This document shows positions 49,713 through 58,141 of a stretch of 64,000 bases of DNA, one piece after another; the first letter of the stretch is position 1; each line of letters begins with the position of its first letter. The translations under genes and the position numbers were made by a program. Under the pieces are notes generated by a model. The model worked only from the letters and a program-made list of their open reading frames with translations. It did not search any database and was not told the DNA's origin. The DNA comes from Tritrichomonas musculus. Its lineage: Eukaryota; Parabasalia; Tritrichomonadida; Tritrichomonadidae. The stretch lies in the NCBI GenBank assembly GCA_039105265.1, contig JAPFFF010000012.1:4030001-4094000 (forward strand), read 5' to 3'.

Positions 49713-50282
49713 ATGAGTGGGAATAATTCAAGTGTATATAATAGAAGACAAAGAAACCAACAAACTAATGGTTCTGTTCATTTTAGAGGGATACCTAGAT
49801 CACTCAGGGAAAGAAGTGACGTTTTACTTCAAAGAGCTCTTGAATTGTCGCTCCGTGAAGCTACTTTAAACAGACTACCATCATCTCATACTGCCCTTGA
49901 TAATATGAATAATCAAAATAATGCATTACATCAAGTCGATAATGTTCAACACAACCATAATATTCACTTAACTGCCACCAATGAAGTGAATAGTAATAAA
50001 ATTGAAAATTCTAATGGGGTATTAGTTGATGAATACTTTAATGAAATGGATGACTATCAACGAGCTATCCAAGAATCTCTTTTAGCGCAGAATTCAAAAC
50101 CCACAGAATTTTCTTTGGAGGATGCACAAGAAATATCAAGGAAAGAATATGAAATAAACCAGCAAATTCATGATGAAATTTATAAACAAAAAGGATTACT
50201 TCGAAGTATATTATTCAAATTAAATGGTGTGAATCCATATGATCCTATTTTTGCAGAATTTTTTAATGAATCAGAAGATTAA
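49713..50282 (+). CDS. Small protein with three UIM-like motifs
   Basis: 189 residues. Three helices fit the ubiquitin-interacting motif (hydrophobic-x-x-Ala-x-x-x-Ser-x-x-acidic): LLQRALELSLRE with Ala42 and Ser46, YQRAIQESLLAQ with Ala118 and Ser122, and LEDAQEISRKE with Ala138 and Ser142. The linker (55-110) is Asn/His-rich and probably flexible; the N-terminus is basic. UIM arrays bind mono- or polyubiquitin in adaptors of endocytosis, proteasome and DNA repair; no enzymatic domain is present here. A multivalent ubiquitin adaptor is inferred. Confidence 0.65.
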   Translation: MSGNNSSVYNRRQRNQQTNGSVHFRGIPRSLRERSDVLLQRALELSLREATLNRLPSSHTALDNMNNQNNALHQVDNVQHNHNIHLTATNEVNSNKIENSNGVLVDEYFNEMDDYQRAIQESLLAQNSKPTEFSLEDAQEISRKEYEINQQIHDEIYKQKGLLRSILFKLNGVNPYDPIFAEFFNESED

Positions 50283-50640
50283 TTTTTAGGAATGTCCGGC
50301 ATTTTCCCTACAAGTTTTTATCAAAAGAAGATTTTTATGTAGAATCAGGTATATAGGTAGTTCATTAATAGTTTGTTACGGCATTTATTTGTTCATTATA
50401 AATTTTTGATCATTATAAATCAAATATAGTTTCGCAGATCAAATATATACTTCAAAAAAATAAGATTGAAATATGAAATTATTTTATTTTTGTGTTAATG
50501 CATAGAAAAATTTCAATGATAATTCAAAAATTGAAGATACTCCCTTTTTTATATCTATCTTATGTTTATTTATAAAAAGCTATATTACTCTATTAAAAAA
50601 CATTGTTAATATTAATTTTTCTTTCTGCAGGACTCTGTTT
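50283..50640. other. Intergenic between convergent genes
   Basis: 3' flanks only. Nothing is recognised. Confidence 0.5.
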
Positions 50641-52581
50641 TCAAAATTTGACTGGAAGTCTTCGCATTGGAGGAAGAGGTGGCATTTTTCTATTCAGTCG
50701 TCCACTTCTATGAATTTGTTGAGAAGATTTCTTTGTAGATGAAAGATTTATATTTGGATTGATATTTTCTCTTGATTTGCTAGTAATCTTGTAATCTTTT
50801 GCTAATTCTTCGATAATGTTAGGTTTATTATTTCTATATGGCAAAAGATTGTTTGTTCGATTTTGTACAAATTTGCTCTTGCCTAATACAGGAATATACC
50901 AAGGTAATTTATCATCAGCATATGCAGTTAATTTAAGTTTATCTTCTTGATCATTTCGTCTTCTTTTAATGAAGTCTTTTATTGTAGAATCTGTAATATG
51001 ATAGTCCTTTGCCAATTCATCAAGTATGTTAGGTTTACGATTTATGTTAGCGTCAAGAGAAGCATCTCTTGTTGAAAGATTTTCATCTTCAGAAGATGAA
51101 CTTTCAGATTCCGATTCTTCTTCTAAATCCTCTTCGCTATTGGTATCATTGAAAGAAGAATCTCCATAGGAAGTTGTTCCTATTTCAGATGTGCTGTTTA
51201 TAAGAATTCCTTTTGATGCAAGTTTTATAAATGAGTGAGTATTTTTAGTTTCTTTCTTTTCCTCCTCTTCCTCTCTTTCTTTATCTTCCTCTTTTTCCTC
51301 TTCTTTATCTTCTTCTTCTTTTTCTTCCTCTTCTTTATCTTCTTCTTTTTCTTCCTCTTCTTTATCTTCTTCTTTTTCTTCCTCTTCTTTATCTTCTTCT
51401 TTTTCTTCCTCTTCTTTATCTTCTTCTTTTTCTTCCTCTTCTTTATCTTCGTCTTCTTTTTCTTCCTCTTCTTTATCTTCTTCTTTATCTTCCTCTTCTT
51501 TATCTTCTTCTTTATCTTCCTCTTCTTTTTCTTCTTCTTTATCTTCTTCCTCTTCTTTTTCTTCTTCTTTATCTTCTTCTTTTTCTTCTTCCTCTTCTTT
51601 TTTCTGATCTTCCGTTTCTGTCTCATTATCTGATTTTGAAGCCTCAGATTCTGATGATGAGCTTAACAATTCACTACTTGTGTTTACATCTGTAATTAAT
51701 ATATTATCAACTTTTTTCTCCTGAATTTTTTCTGGTAGTTGTTCTTTTGGTGGTTCAGATATAAACACTTTCTTATCTAAAACATTTTTTGCAGATGCCA
51801 GCTGGGTAAGAAGAGTTTTTTCATCAACTTTGTTATTGCACTTGGAAAGTTCTTCAGGATATACATAAACAGGTATTCCAATTTCTTTCATAACATTTGT
51901 AGCTAGTTTCAAATTTTCTTTGGGTTGCTTTGGATCAAGACTATAATAATTAATTTTATCAGGAACATAGGAATCTAGTAATGCGCATAAAACTAATTCA
52001 TATGGTGCAAATCCACTGATATTAGGATAATTTTGAACTCGTTCTTGTCCCCACGAAAGAAGGGCTTCTTTTTGATTTTTGTTGCTATATGTTTGTTTGA
52101 CTTGAATCTGTCCTATACTTGCCTGTTTATCAGCAGGTTTGTTTGTATCGTTTATATTATTTTGAATAATATTCGAGTTGTTGTTGTCTTTGAAATCATC
52201 ATTTTTAATTGATTGGCCAATTGTATAATGAGAAATAAGGGACCAAATTAAGCCAAGAATTAGTTTTTCGTTATTATCATTTATGTCTTTTCCTGATATT
52301 CCAATGATTTTTACGCCATCTTTTTGGAACATATCTACAGCGAGTTCACAATTTTGAACCTTATCGACATTTCTTATTGGATCTTGATACCATTTTCTAG
52401 GAGCCTGCTTTTTAGTAAGATTTTGTGCTAAATAACAAAGAACTACTCCGTTTGATAAATCTTTTGTTATATCATCAATCTTCATATTTGGTGTTTGTTG
52501 AATTTGATTAGAAACCCATCGAGAAAAAACTTTGATTTGCAGCGAAATCCATTGGTCATCTATTTTATTTAAGCCTTCCAT
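50641..52581 (-). CDS. Tandem calponin-homology domain protein
   Basis: 646 residues. Two CH domains in series (~10-118 with FSRWVSNQI, LSNGVVLCYLAQNL, LILGLIWSLISHY; ~165-265 with ALLSWGQERV, APYELVLCALLDS) form the actin-binding unit seen in alpha-actinin, fimbrin and cortexillin. Then ~310-430 is a Glu/Lys/Asp tract. The C-terminal 170 residues contain two copies of a motif NKPNI(L/I)(D/E)ELAKDY(H/K)IT (~535 and ~590) and a Pro-rich end (MPPLPPMRRLP), perhaps for SH3 or profilin binding. An actin cross-linker or cortex protein is inferred. ATG 52579-52581 with TCATT 14 bp upstream. Confidence 0.8.
   Translation of the reverse strand: MEGLNKIDDQWISLQIKVFSRWVSNQIQQTPNMKIDDITKDLSNGVVLCYLAQNLTKKQAPRKWYQDPIRNVDKVQNCELAVDMFQKDGVKIIGISGKDINDNNEKLILGLIWSLISHYTIGQSIKNDDFKDNNNSNIIQNNINDTNKPADKQASIGQIQVKQTYSNKNQKEALLSWGQERVQNYPNISGFAPYELVLCALLDSYVPDKINYYSLDPKQPKENLKLATNVMKEIGIPVYVYPEELSKCNNKVDEKTLLTQLASAKNVLDKKVFISEPPKEQLPEKIQEKKVDNILITDVNTSSELLSSSSESEASKSDNETETEDQKKEEEEEKEEDKEEEKEEEEDKEEEKEEEDKEEDKEEEDKEEDKEEEEKEDEDKEEEEKEEDKEEEEKEEDKEEEEKEEDKEEEEKEEDKEEEEKEEEDKEEEKEEDKEREEEEEKKETKNTHSFIKLASKGILINSTSEIGTTSYGDSSFNDTNSEEDLEEESESESSSSEDENLSTRDASLDANINRKPNILDELAKDYHITDSTIKDFIKRRRNDQEDKLKLTAYADDKLPWYIPVLGKSKFVQNRTNNLLPYRNNKPNIIEELAKDYKITSKSRENINPNINLSSTKKSSQQIHRSGRLNRKMPPLPPMRRLPVKF
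51256..51606 (-). repeat. Glu/Lys-coding tandem repeat
   Basis: Degenerate 18-24 bp units of TTCTTC/CTCTTC/TTTATC (plus strand), coding EEKEEDKEE-type repeats in the CH-domain protein. Likely unstable in length. Confidence 0.85.
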
Positions 52582-53358
52582 AAAAATTATTTAAAATGAA
52601 ATTAAAGAATTTGTTTTTTATGAAAGTTATTTGAAAGATAAAACCAAAATTATCTCCATAAATATTCTTTTTGCTTATTATATTTTGCTTTTAATATTTT
52701 AAATTATAAATATAAAATAATATATATGTTATATATAATTAAAAATTTCCAAAATTAAAAGATAATAAGGAATAAATTAAAAAAGGAATTCAATGAAGAT
52801 AGAAGTAAAAAATTTATTTTAACAAAAATTCAAAGATGTTTTCAGATGTTTTTCATATTTTTGAGTGTACGTGTTCAAATCTTTTGAAAAAAAAATTCTA
52901 TTTATTTATTTTATTTTGGGTTTTTTCTAAATAATAAAGAATATTTCAGTTTTATTATCAAATATATTATTAATTTATATAATAAAAATAACCGAGAAAT
53001 ATAATTTAATATATAAAATTCATTATTTATTTATGAATTATTAAAATCAATAAAAAATTTTTTTATTAGATTTAATAGGATGATAATTTTTTGAATTCTC
53101 AAATTGAATTATATAAAATGGATAATTCATTCAAAAAATTGTAAAATAAATTTTTTTCTTTAGAGCTTTTCTGTAAATTAAAGGAAATGAACTAATTAAA
53201 TTAGTTGATGTTTAAAAAAAAATTCATGCCTTCCTAAAAAAAAACAGTGAAAAATCTTGAAAATAAAAGATATTTGGTATATCTTACAAACAACATTTTA
53301 GAAAACAATAAACAAACAATAAATAAAAACAAAATAATAGCTGGTTGTATATATGCAT
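52582..53358. other. Intergenic, AT-rich
   Basis: Includes the CH-gene promoter (TCATT on the minus strand at 52595-52599). No other feature is recognised. Confidence 0.5.
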
Positions 53359-54297
53359 TCAATCATAAATTGACTTCCGAATTTCTCTAGATGGTGGTCT
53401 TGCTTGTGGTAAGCTTGTTTTGAGGAAATCAAGTGGTTCTATTCCTTGTTCTTCCAAGCAAGAATTCATCTGCTTAAATATTTTTGTTTCATCAAAATTC
53501 TCTTCTCTTTCTAAATTATGGCCTTTTGGAAGCTTTTTATGCTTCTCTTCGAGAGGGATGTCGTTGTTTCCCATTAACTCAAAAACATTTAAAATGTGTT
53601 TTTTTCTTTTTGAAATAGAGCTGTTATCATCGAATTGATTATCTGTAATTATCTTGCTTGGCGCGAATGTTGAAATATTATTGAAAGAAGGCTTATTATT
53701 TTTTGCTTTAGTAAGTATTTCTTCACGAATTATGCCTTTAAGAATATTTGTTTTTGATTTTTCCTCATTAAGAATATTGCTATCTTTATCATTGATTTCT
53801 TTATTGTTATTATATATGTCATTATCAAAGTTATCTATTTCTTCATCAGAGAAAAAGAAATGGTTTTGGTCTTCTCCAAATTCAATAGCATCAAAAGTTG
53901 AGCGTTCTTTCGACTGTGTTTGAATTTTTGAATTGTTAAAGTTATTTCCTGATTCATTTATAAATTTTTCATCATCTTTTGGTGCTGTAATAATTCTATT
54001 GTTAGAATTTTTTTTATTAAATGTAAAAGCATTTTGTAAAGTTTGTAATTCGTCATTACTAAATTGGTTTTCTAGAATACTTTCAATTGTACTGTTGGAT
54101 TTTTTATCCAAAATGGTGATTTCGCCTGCTACAGGAACGCTTTTATTTTGAGTTATCGTTGTTTTCCTAAGTAATCGTGAATTTGAACAAATCTGAGTTT
54201 TTGTTAAGGTGCAAGAAGGCGTTGCATTTATAAATTTCCAATTTGATGTTGCTGACGTATTCGTTTCAATAGATTTTTTTGAGTTTTTGATTTTCAT
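53359..54297 (-). CDS. Hypothetical disordered protein
   Basis: 312 residues rich in Asn, Ser, Lys, Glu and Asp with no predicted membrane segment and no recognised domain. It looks largely disordered; the only helix-like stretches are at ~75-95, ~185-200 and the C-terminal ~275-300 (EQGIEPLDFLKTSLPQARPP), which may be a short binding motif. ATG at 54295-54297. The uninterrupted frame and its ordinary codon use support a gene. Confidence 0.65.
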   Translation of the reverse strand: MKIKNSKKSIETNTSATSNWKFINATPSCTLTKTQICSNSRLLRKTTITQNKSVPVAGEITILDKKSNSTIESILENQFSNDELQTLQNAFTFNKKNSNNRIITAPKDDEKFINESGNNFNNSKIQTQSKERSTFDAIEFGEDQNHFFFSDEEIDNFDNDIYNNNKEINDKDSNILNEEKSKTNILKGIIREEILTKAKNNKPSFNNISTFAPSKIITDNQFDDNSSISKRKKHILNVFELMGNNDIPLEEKHKKLPKGHNLEREENFDETKIFKQMNSCLEEQGIEPLDFLKTSLPQARPPSREIRKSIYD

Positions 54298-54680
54298 ATT
54301 TACGAAAATTTTATTTCAAGTCAAATTAACGTAATTTTTGAAATTCTATCCTCTGAAATCACTTTTCAGTTATTATATTTGAATATTTTACTTTTTTTTT
54401 GAGACTGAGCATATATGCATTCAATAATTGTGAATATTATAAACACGTTAAGCACATTCAAAAACTGCCTAGTTAATCGAAAATAAAGTATATGAAATAG
54501 GCCAATTTTCGGATAAAATATTAAATTTTCATAAAAAAAAGCAGAAAGCAATTCAATTTTAAATTGAAAGAATCTAACTGATATAAAAATTTTAAAATAG
54601 ATATTTGGTCAGGTTGATTGAATATAAAAATCGTAACCGGCCATATATTTATGCAAAAAGTTTTTAAATAAAAAAAAAAA
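54298..54680. other. Intergenic between divergent genes
   Basis: AT-rich, containing CGTAACCGGCCA near 54,631, a Myb-site-like sequence. Trichomonad Myb proteins are known promoter factors; this link is only a suggestion. Confidence 0.4.
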
Positions 54681-55703
54681 ATGAGAACACTTCGACCTCC
54701 TCGCAGAGCTAGTTCGGTCAAGCCCGCTGCGAAAAAAGATCATACGACGTACAATATCAACCCTTCACAATCCAATAGCAAATCTCCACACCCCGTTCGT
54801 AAAATAAATATTGATGCGCCTTTTGAACTTAATTATTTAGATGTGAGTCATCAAAAGCTCACTGACTTCTCTTTTCTTCTAGCACCAGACAACACGCCAA
54901 CTTCGCCATCCGCTCGTTCTATTCGCACTGTCGATGCTACGTTCAACAATTTTGTTGATTTTTCTTTATTTCCTTCAAATGATAAATTTCCAAATTTCAG
55001 AATGATGGACCTTGATGTATCGGATTGTCATAATCTAACATCATTTAAAGGATGTGGTGAGGTTCAACGTTTTCAGGGTTTTCGATGTTATCGCTCACCA
55101 ATATCTGAAAATCCATATTTTCGAATATGTGCCTTACTCGCATTTGGGCAATCATTAAAAACAATTAATGGTGATCCTGTTAAAGCTTCAGAACGTCAAG
55201 CTGCGCATGAAAACATACGATGTTCTGAAATAATTAGAATGGGATGGATGCCGTCACTAAATAATTTACCAAATAATCAAAGTAATAATCAAAATCCAAA
55301 TAACGAAAATTTGAATAATAACGAATTTAGTTTAAATAATAATAATAATAATAATAGTAATGACTTATTAAAAGAAGAGAGTTCTGAAAATTTATATCAT
55401 AATCAATCAAAGCAAATTCCTGCTTTTCCTAAAAATGATGAAATAGTATCACTTATTAAACAAGAAATTTTGGCTAAAGAAGCAAGTAGTAATAGTAATA
55501 GTAATAGTCATGATGGAAACGGAAGTCCAAAGTCGCCAGTGAAACCAGGTATAAGACGGAGGCAAAGAGTATCTGCCACAAAGGCCGCTGCCGCCGCTGC
55601 AGCAGCATTAGCTGCCAATACAATTACAATTTCTTCGCCTGAAATGATTAAAAATCAGCCAAAAGAAGAAATTATTGATGATGAAGAACCCGCAAGTAGC
55701 TAA
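54681..55703 (+). CDS. LRR-cap-like protein with Asn-rich tail
   Basis: 340 residues. After a basic, Ser/Pro-rich N-terminus, residues ~45-170 resemble two to four degenerate leucine-rich repeats (LNYLDVSHQKLTDFSFL; MMDLDVSDCHNLTSFKGC) closed by YFRICALLAFGQSLKTINGDPVKASERQAA, which follows the LRR-cap pattern of the U2A'/ANP32/dynein light chain 1 class. The remainder is disordered: an Asn run (~212-232), a basic patch GIRRRQRV, an Ala run (~310-320) and an acidic end. Function unknown; the cap type favours a protein-protein adaptor in nucleus or cytoskeleton. Confidence 0.65.
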   Translation: MRTLRPPRRASSVKPAAKKDHTTYNINPSQSNSKSPHPVRKINIDAPFELNYLDVSHQKLTDFSFLLAPDNTPTSPSARSIRTVDATFNNFVDFSLFPSNDKFPNFRMMDLDVSDCHNLTSFKGCGEVQRFQGFRCYRSPISENPYFRICALLAFGQSLKTINGDPVKASERQAAHENIRCSEIIRMGWMPSLNNLPNNQSNNQNPNNENLNNNEFSLNNNNNNNSNDLLKEESSENLYHNQSKQIPAFPKNDEIVSLIKQEILAKEASSNSNSNSHDGNGSPKSPVKPGIRRRQRVSATKAAAAAAAALAANTITISSPEMIKNQPKEEIIDDEEPASS

Positions 55704-56000
55704 TTCTTGAATAAAATCAAGGAAATCAGCTAAATTAATAAATTTTTTATTTTGTTTATTTTTTTATGCGTTTTTGAAGTTATTTAGTTGTTGTTTTTAA
55801 TTTTTCAGATAGTTTTCAAAATATTATTTTTTTTTTATATCGCTATCTTTTAATGATCATTAATGTCAATTACTAAAAGAAAGATATTTGTTGTAATATA
55901 ATAATTAATTTCAAATTATGAGCTAAGAAAAATGCATGTAAATATTATGTAATATTAAAATATATTTAAACAAAAAAATAATAATAATAAATAAATAAAT
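55704..56000. other. Intergenic between convergent genes
   Basis: 3' flanks only, with T-rich runs. Nothing is recognised. Confidence 0.5.
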
Positions 56001-57896
56001 TCATTCATAAGGAACGAATTGCCGCACTTTTACATTTGCTTCTCTACAAAAAGGGCAAATAGAAGAAGTTTTCAACCAGTGCATTGCACATTCTTTACAA
56101 ACAGTATGGCCACAAGGAAGTATTATCGAATCTATTTGAGCATCATAACAAATTGGGCACTTATCATCATCTGAAGTGTCAATTCTTGAAACTGTTTTTT
56201 CAATAATAGATCTACATACAGGGCATCTCTTTGGATGTTTGGTATCGCTCTTATTCCAGCATTCAGTACAATATACGCAGTGTCCGCAAGGATAAAAATG
56301 GATACCTATTGCTGATTTTTCACAAATTTTGCATTTTGCAGGTTTTAATTTTTCAATAGGAATAGAGAGAGTATTTTTTATTCTATTCTGATTAGCAATG
56401 AGTTCGTACTGGCCGACATCAATAATAAAGCAATGTGTAGCTGTTGAAAACCACTGAGTGTTAACCTTTATAAATCGTGTATCATATTTTGAATTTTTGT
56501 CAAGACGATCAAAACACTCACAAATTGAAGATTTTGATTTGATCATTTTCAGCATATTTGCATGAGCCGCAAACGGTCGAATGTTCTCAAATTTGAGTGA
56601 ATTTTGAAGGTTGCCGAATATACAATTTGAGAAGAATCCGAAACCGCCATAATTAAGGTTAATTGCATGGTGAAATGGTCCGAAAAAATAAACGTTGTCC
56701 ATTGAGCATGAAGCGCCAGTGAAAACTTTAACTCCATGTTCATAACCGCCAGCGAAAATTGAATTGTTTACGATGGCATCGCCGTAGTCGCAAACATCCA
56801 AACCGCTTAACCGACAGTTATAGAAAACGCAATCGTCAATGAAAGCGTTTTTCGTGCCGATAACGCGAACTCCATTTTCTGAGAAGTGGCGAAAAGTGCA
56901 ACCTATCAAATTTAAATGGGAATCATCAGAAGCTGTTATTCCTCGAATATTTGACATCTCAAAAAGTGAAGCTGCACAATTGAAATGTGTTTCTCCATAT
57001 ATAGAAATGAGCGACCATTTACAATCTGAAAAAGTACATTTTTTTACGTTTACATGAGAATTTAATACCGAACGAATACAAGTCTTCTTGCTATGATGGA
57101 TTCGCGAATTAAGAATAGTAAGACGACTATCTTCTAATTTAAGCGATACTGAAGAACAACCCGTAATCTCGCAATTTTCCATCGTATTACCAATCGATTT
57201 TGAAAATGAAAGAGCACTCGAGCCATTATTCGCAAAAACGCAATTCTTCAATTTAGCAAAGCTTGACGTTACACTCATTCCTTTCTTTTTGGTGTTTTTA
57301 ATGATACAATCGGTTAAATAAATTTCCGAATTCATTTTGACTATAATTCCATTTGTTAAATTCTCTAAAATAGTCGTGTTTTGGCAATAGCATTTAGATT
57401 TGCCTGTAACTGATAAACTTGCTAAGCCACATTTTAATATAATGCAGCTATTAAGTCCCATCTCTGAGTAATCGTCTACGCAAAGTCCATATAATTGAGT
57501 ATCACTAAAATTCGTGTTTGAAATCATGCACGTGCTCTTATTTGTGGCGCTAATAAAATAATCAATTCCATTTAATGGTTTTTCAAAAATACAATCATTA
57601 ACAACTAGCGTGGATTGGACGATTGAAATTGATCCAAAAATATGTGCTTTATGTAACTCAACGCGGCCAACATTAGAGAGTGTAATCTGTTTGCAATGGT
57701 ATTCCCATTGATTGTTGAAAATTAATTTCATAGAATAATGAAAATTCAAAATTATATCTTTCGGTTCTCTTCTAAAATCTTGTCGCTTAACATGATATTC
57801 GGTTAAGGTTTGATCCATCCTTCTTGGTGGTACCGTTTCAGGGATTCGAGAAAATTGGACTTCGTGAGGGTGTAAATTTCCATGATTAAAAGCCAT
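56001..57896 (-). CDS. Parallel beta-helix protein with two C-terminal RING fingers
   Basis: 631 residues from ATG 57894-57896; upstream the frame ends at a TTG. Residues ~70-450 are short repeats with recurring I-x-N-(C/S)-x-(F/I) and G-(I/L)-x-(V/C) steps, the look of right-handed beta-helix (PbH1/pectate-lyase-like) repeats. The C-terminus carries two zinc RING-type modules: CKIC..CGHCVYCTEC..CPVC (~525-580) and CPICYD..CGHTVCKEC..CPFC (~590-625). RING fingers recruit E2 enzymes for ubiquitin transfer; beta-helix blades often bind sugars or proteins. This would be a soluble E3 ligase with a beta-helix substrate reader (inferred). Confidence 0.8.
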   Translation of the reverse strand: MAFNHGNLHPHEVQFSRIPETVPPRRMDQTLTEYHVKRQDFRREPKDIILNFHYSMKLIFNNQWEYHCKQITLSNVGRVELHKAHIFGSISIVQSTLVVNDCIFEKPLNGIDYFISATNKSTCMISNTNFSDTQLYGLCVDDYSEMGLNSCIILKCGLASLSVTGKSKCYCQNTTILENLTNGIIVKMNSEIYLTDCIIKNTKKKGMSVTSSFAKLKNCVFANNGSSALSFSKSIGNTMENCEITGCSSVSLKLEDSRLTILNSRIHHSKKTCIRSVLNSHVNVKKCTFSDCKWSLISIYGETHFNCAASLFEMSNIRGITASDDSHLNLIGCTFRHFSENGVRVIGTKNAFIDDCVFYNCRLSGLDVCDYGDAIVNNSIFAGGYEHGVKVFTGASCSMDNVYFFGPFHHAINLNYGGFGFFSNCIFGNLQNSLKFENIRPFAAHANMLKMIKSKSSICECFDRLDKNSKYDTRFIKVNTQWFSTATHCFIIDVGQYELIANQNRIKNTLSIPIEKLKPAKCKICEKSAIGIHFYPCGHCVYCTECWNKSDTKHPKRCPVCRSIIEKTVSRIDTSDDDKCPICYDAQIDSIILPCGHTVCKECAMHWLKTSSICPFCREANVKVRQFVPYE

Positions 57897-57916
57897 ATAA
57901 TAAAAAATTGAATAAA

Positions 57917-57921
57917 AATGA
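57917..57921 (-). promoter_or_regulatory. Initiator-like TCATT, beta-helix/RING gene
   Basis: Minus-strand TCATT 21-25 bp before the ATG at 57896. Confidence 0.4.
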
Positions 57922-58141
57922 ATTTTAAACAACTTTTTAATAGAAACCTATTTTATGAAAAAGTTTGCTTTTAAGTGGTAATACAATTTCCTATTTCAAT
58001 TTTTAAAAATGCATTTTTTAAGCAGAACAATAATAGTTGAAAGAGAGTTCATTTAATCAAAAAACCAATACAAATATCTTTTTTATCTGCCGACATCTTT
58101 TAAAATGAAATTTATAATATAAAAAATATGGTTAATAATAA

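Noticed and set aside
51225-51633. Two ~130-codon frames of pure Lys/Arg or Phe/Leu
   Set aside because: Alternative-frame readings of the Glu/Lys repeat of the CH-domain protein.
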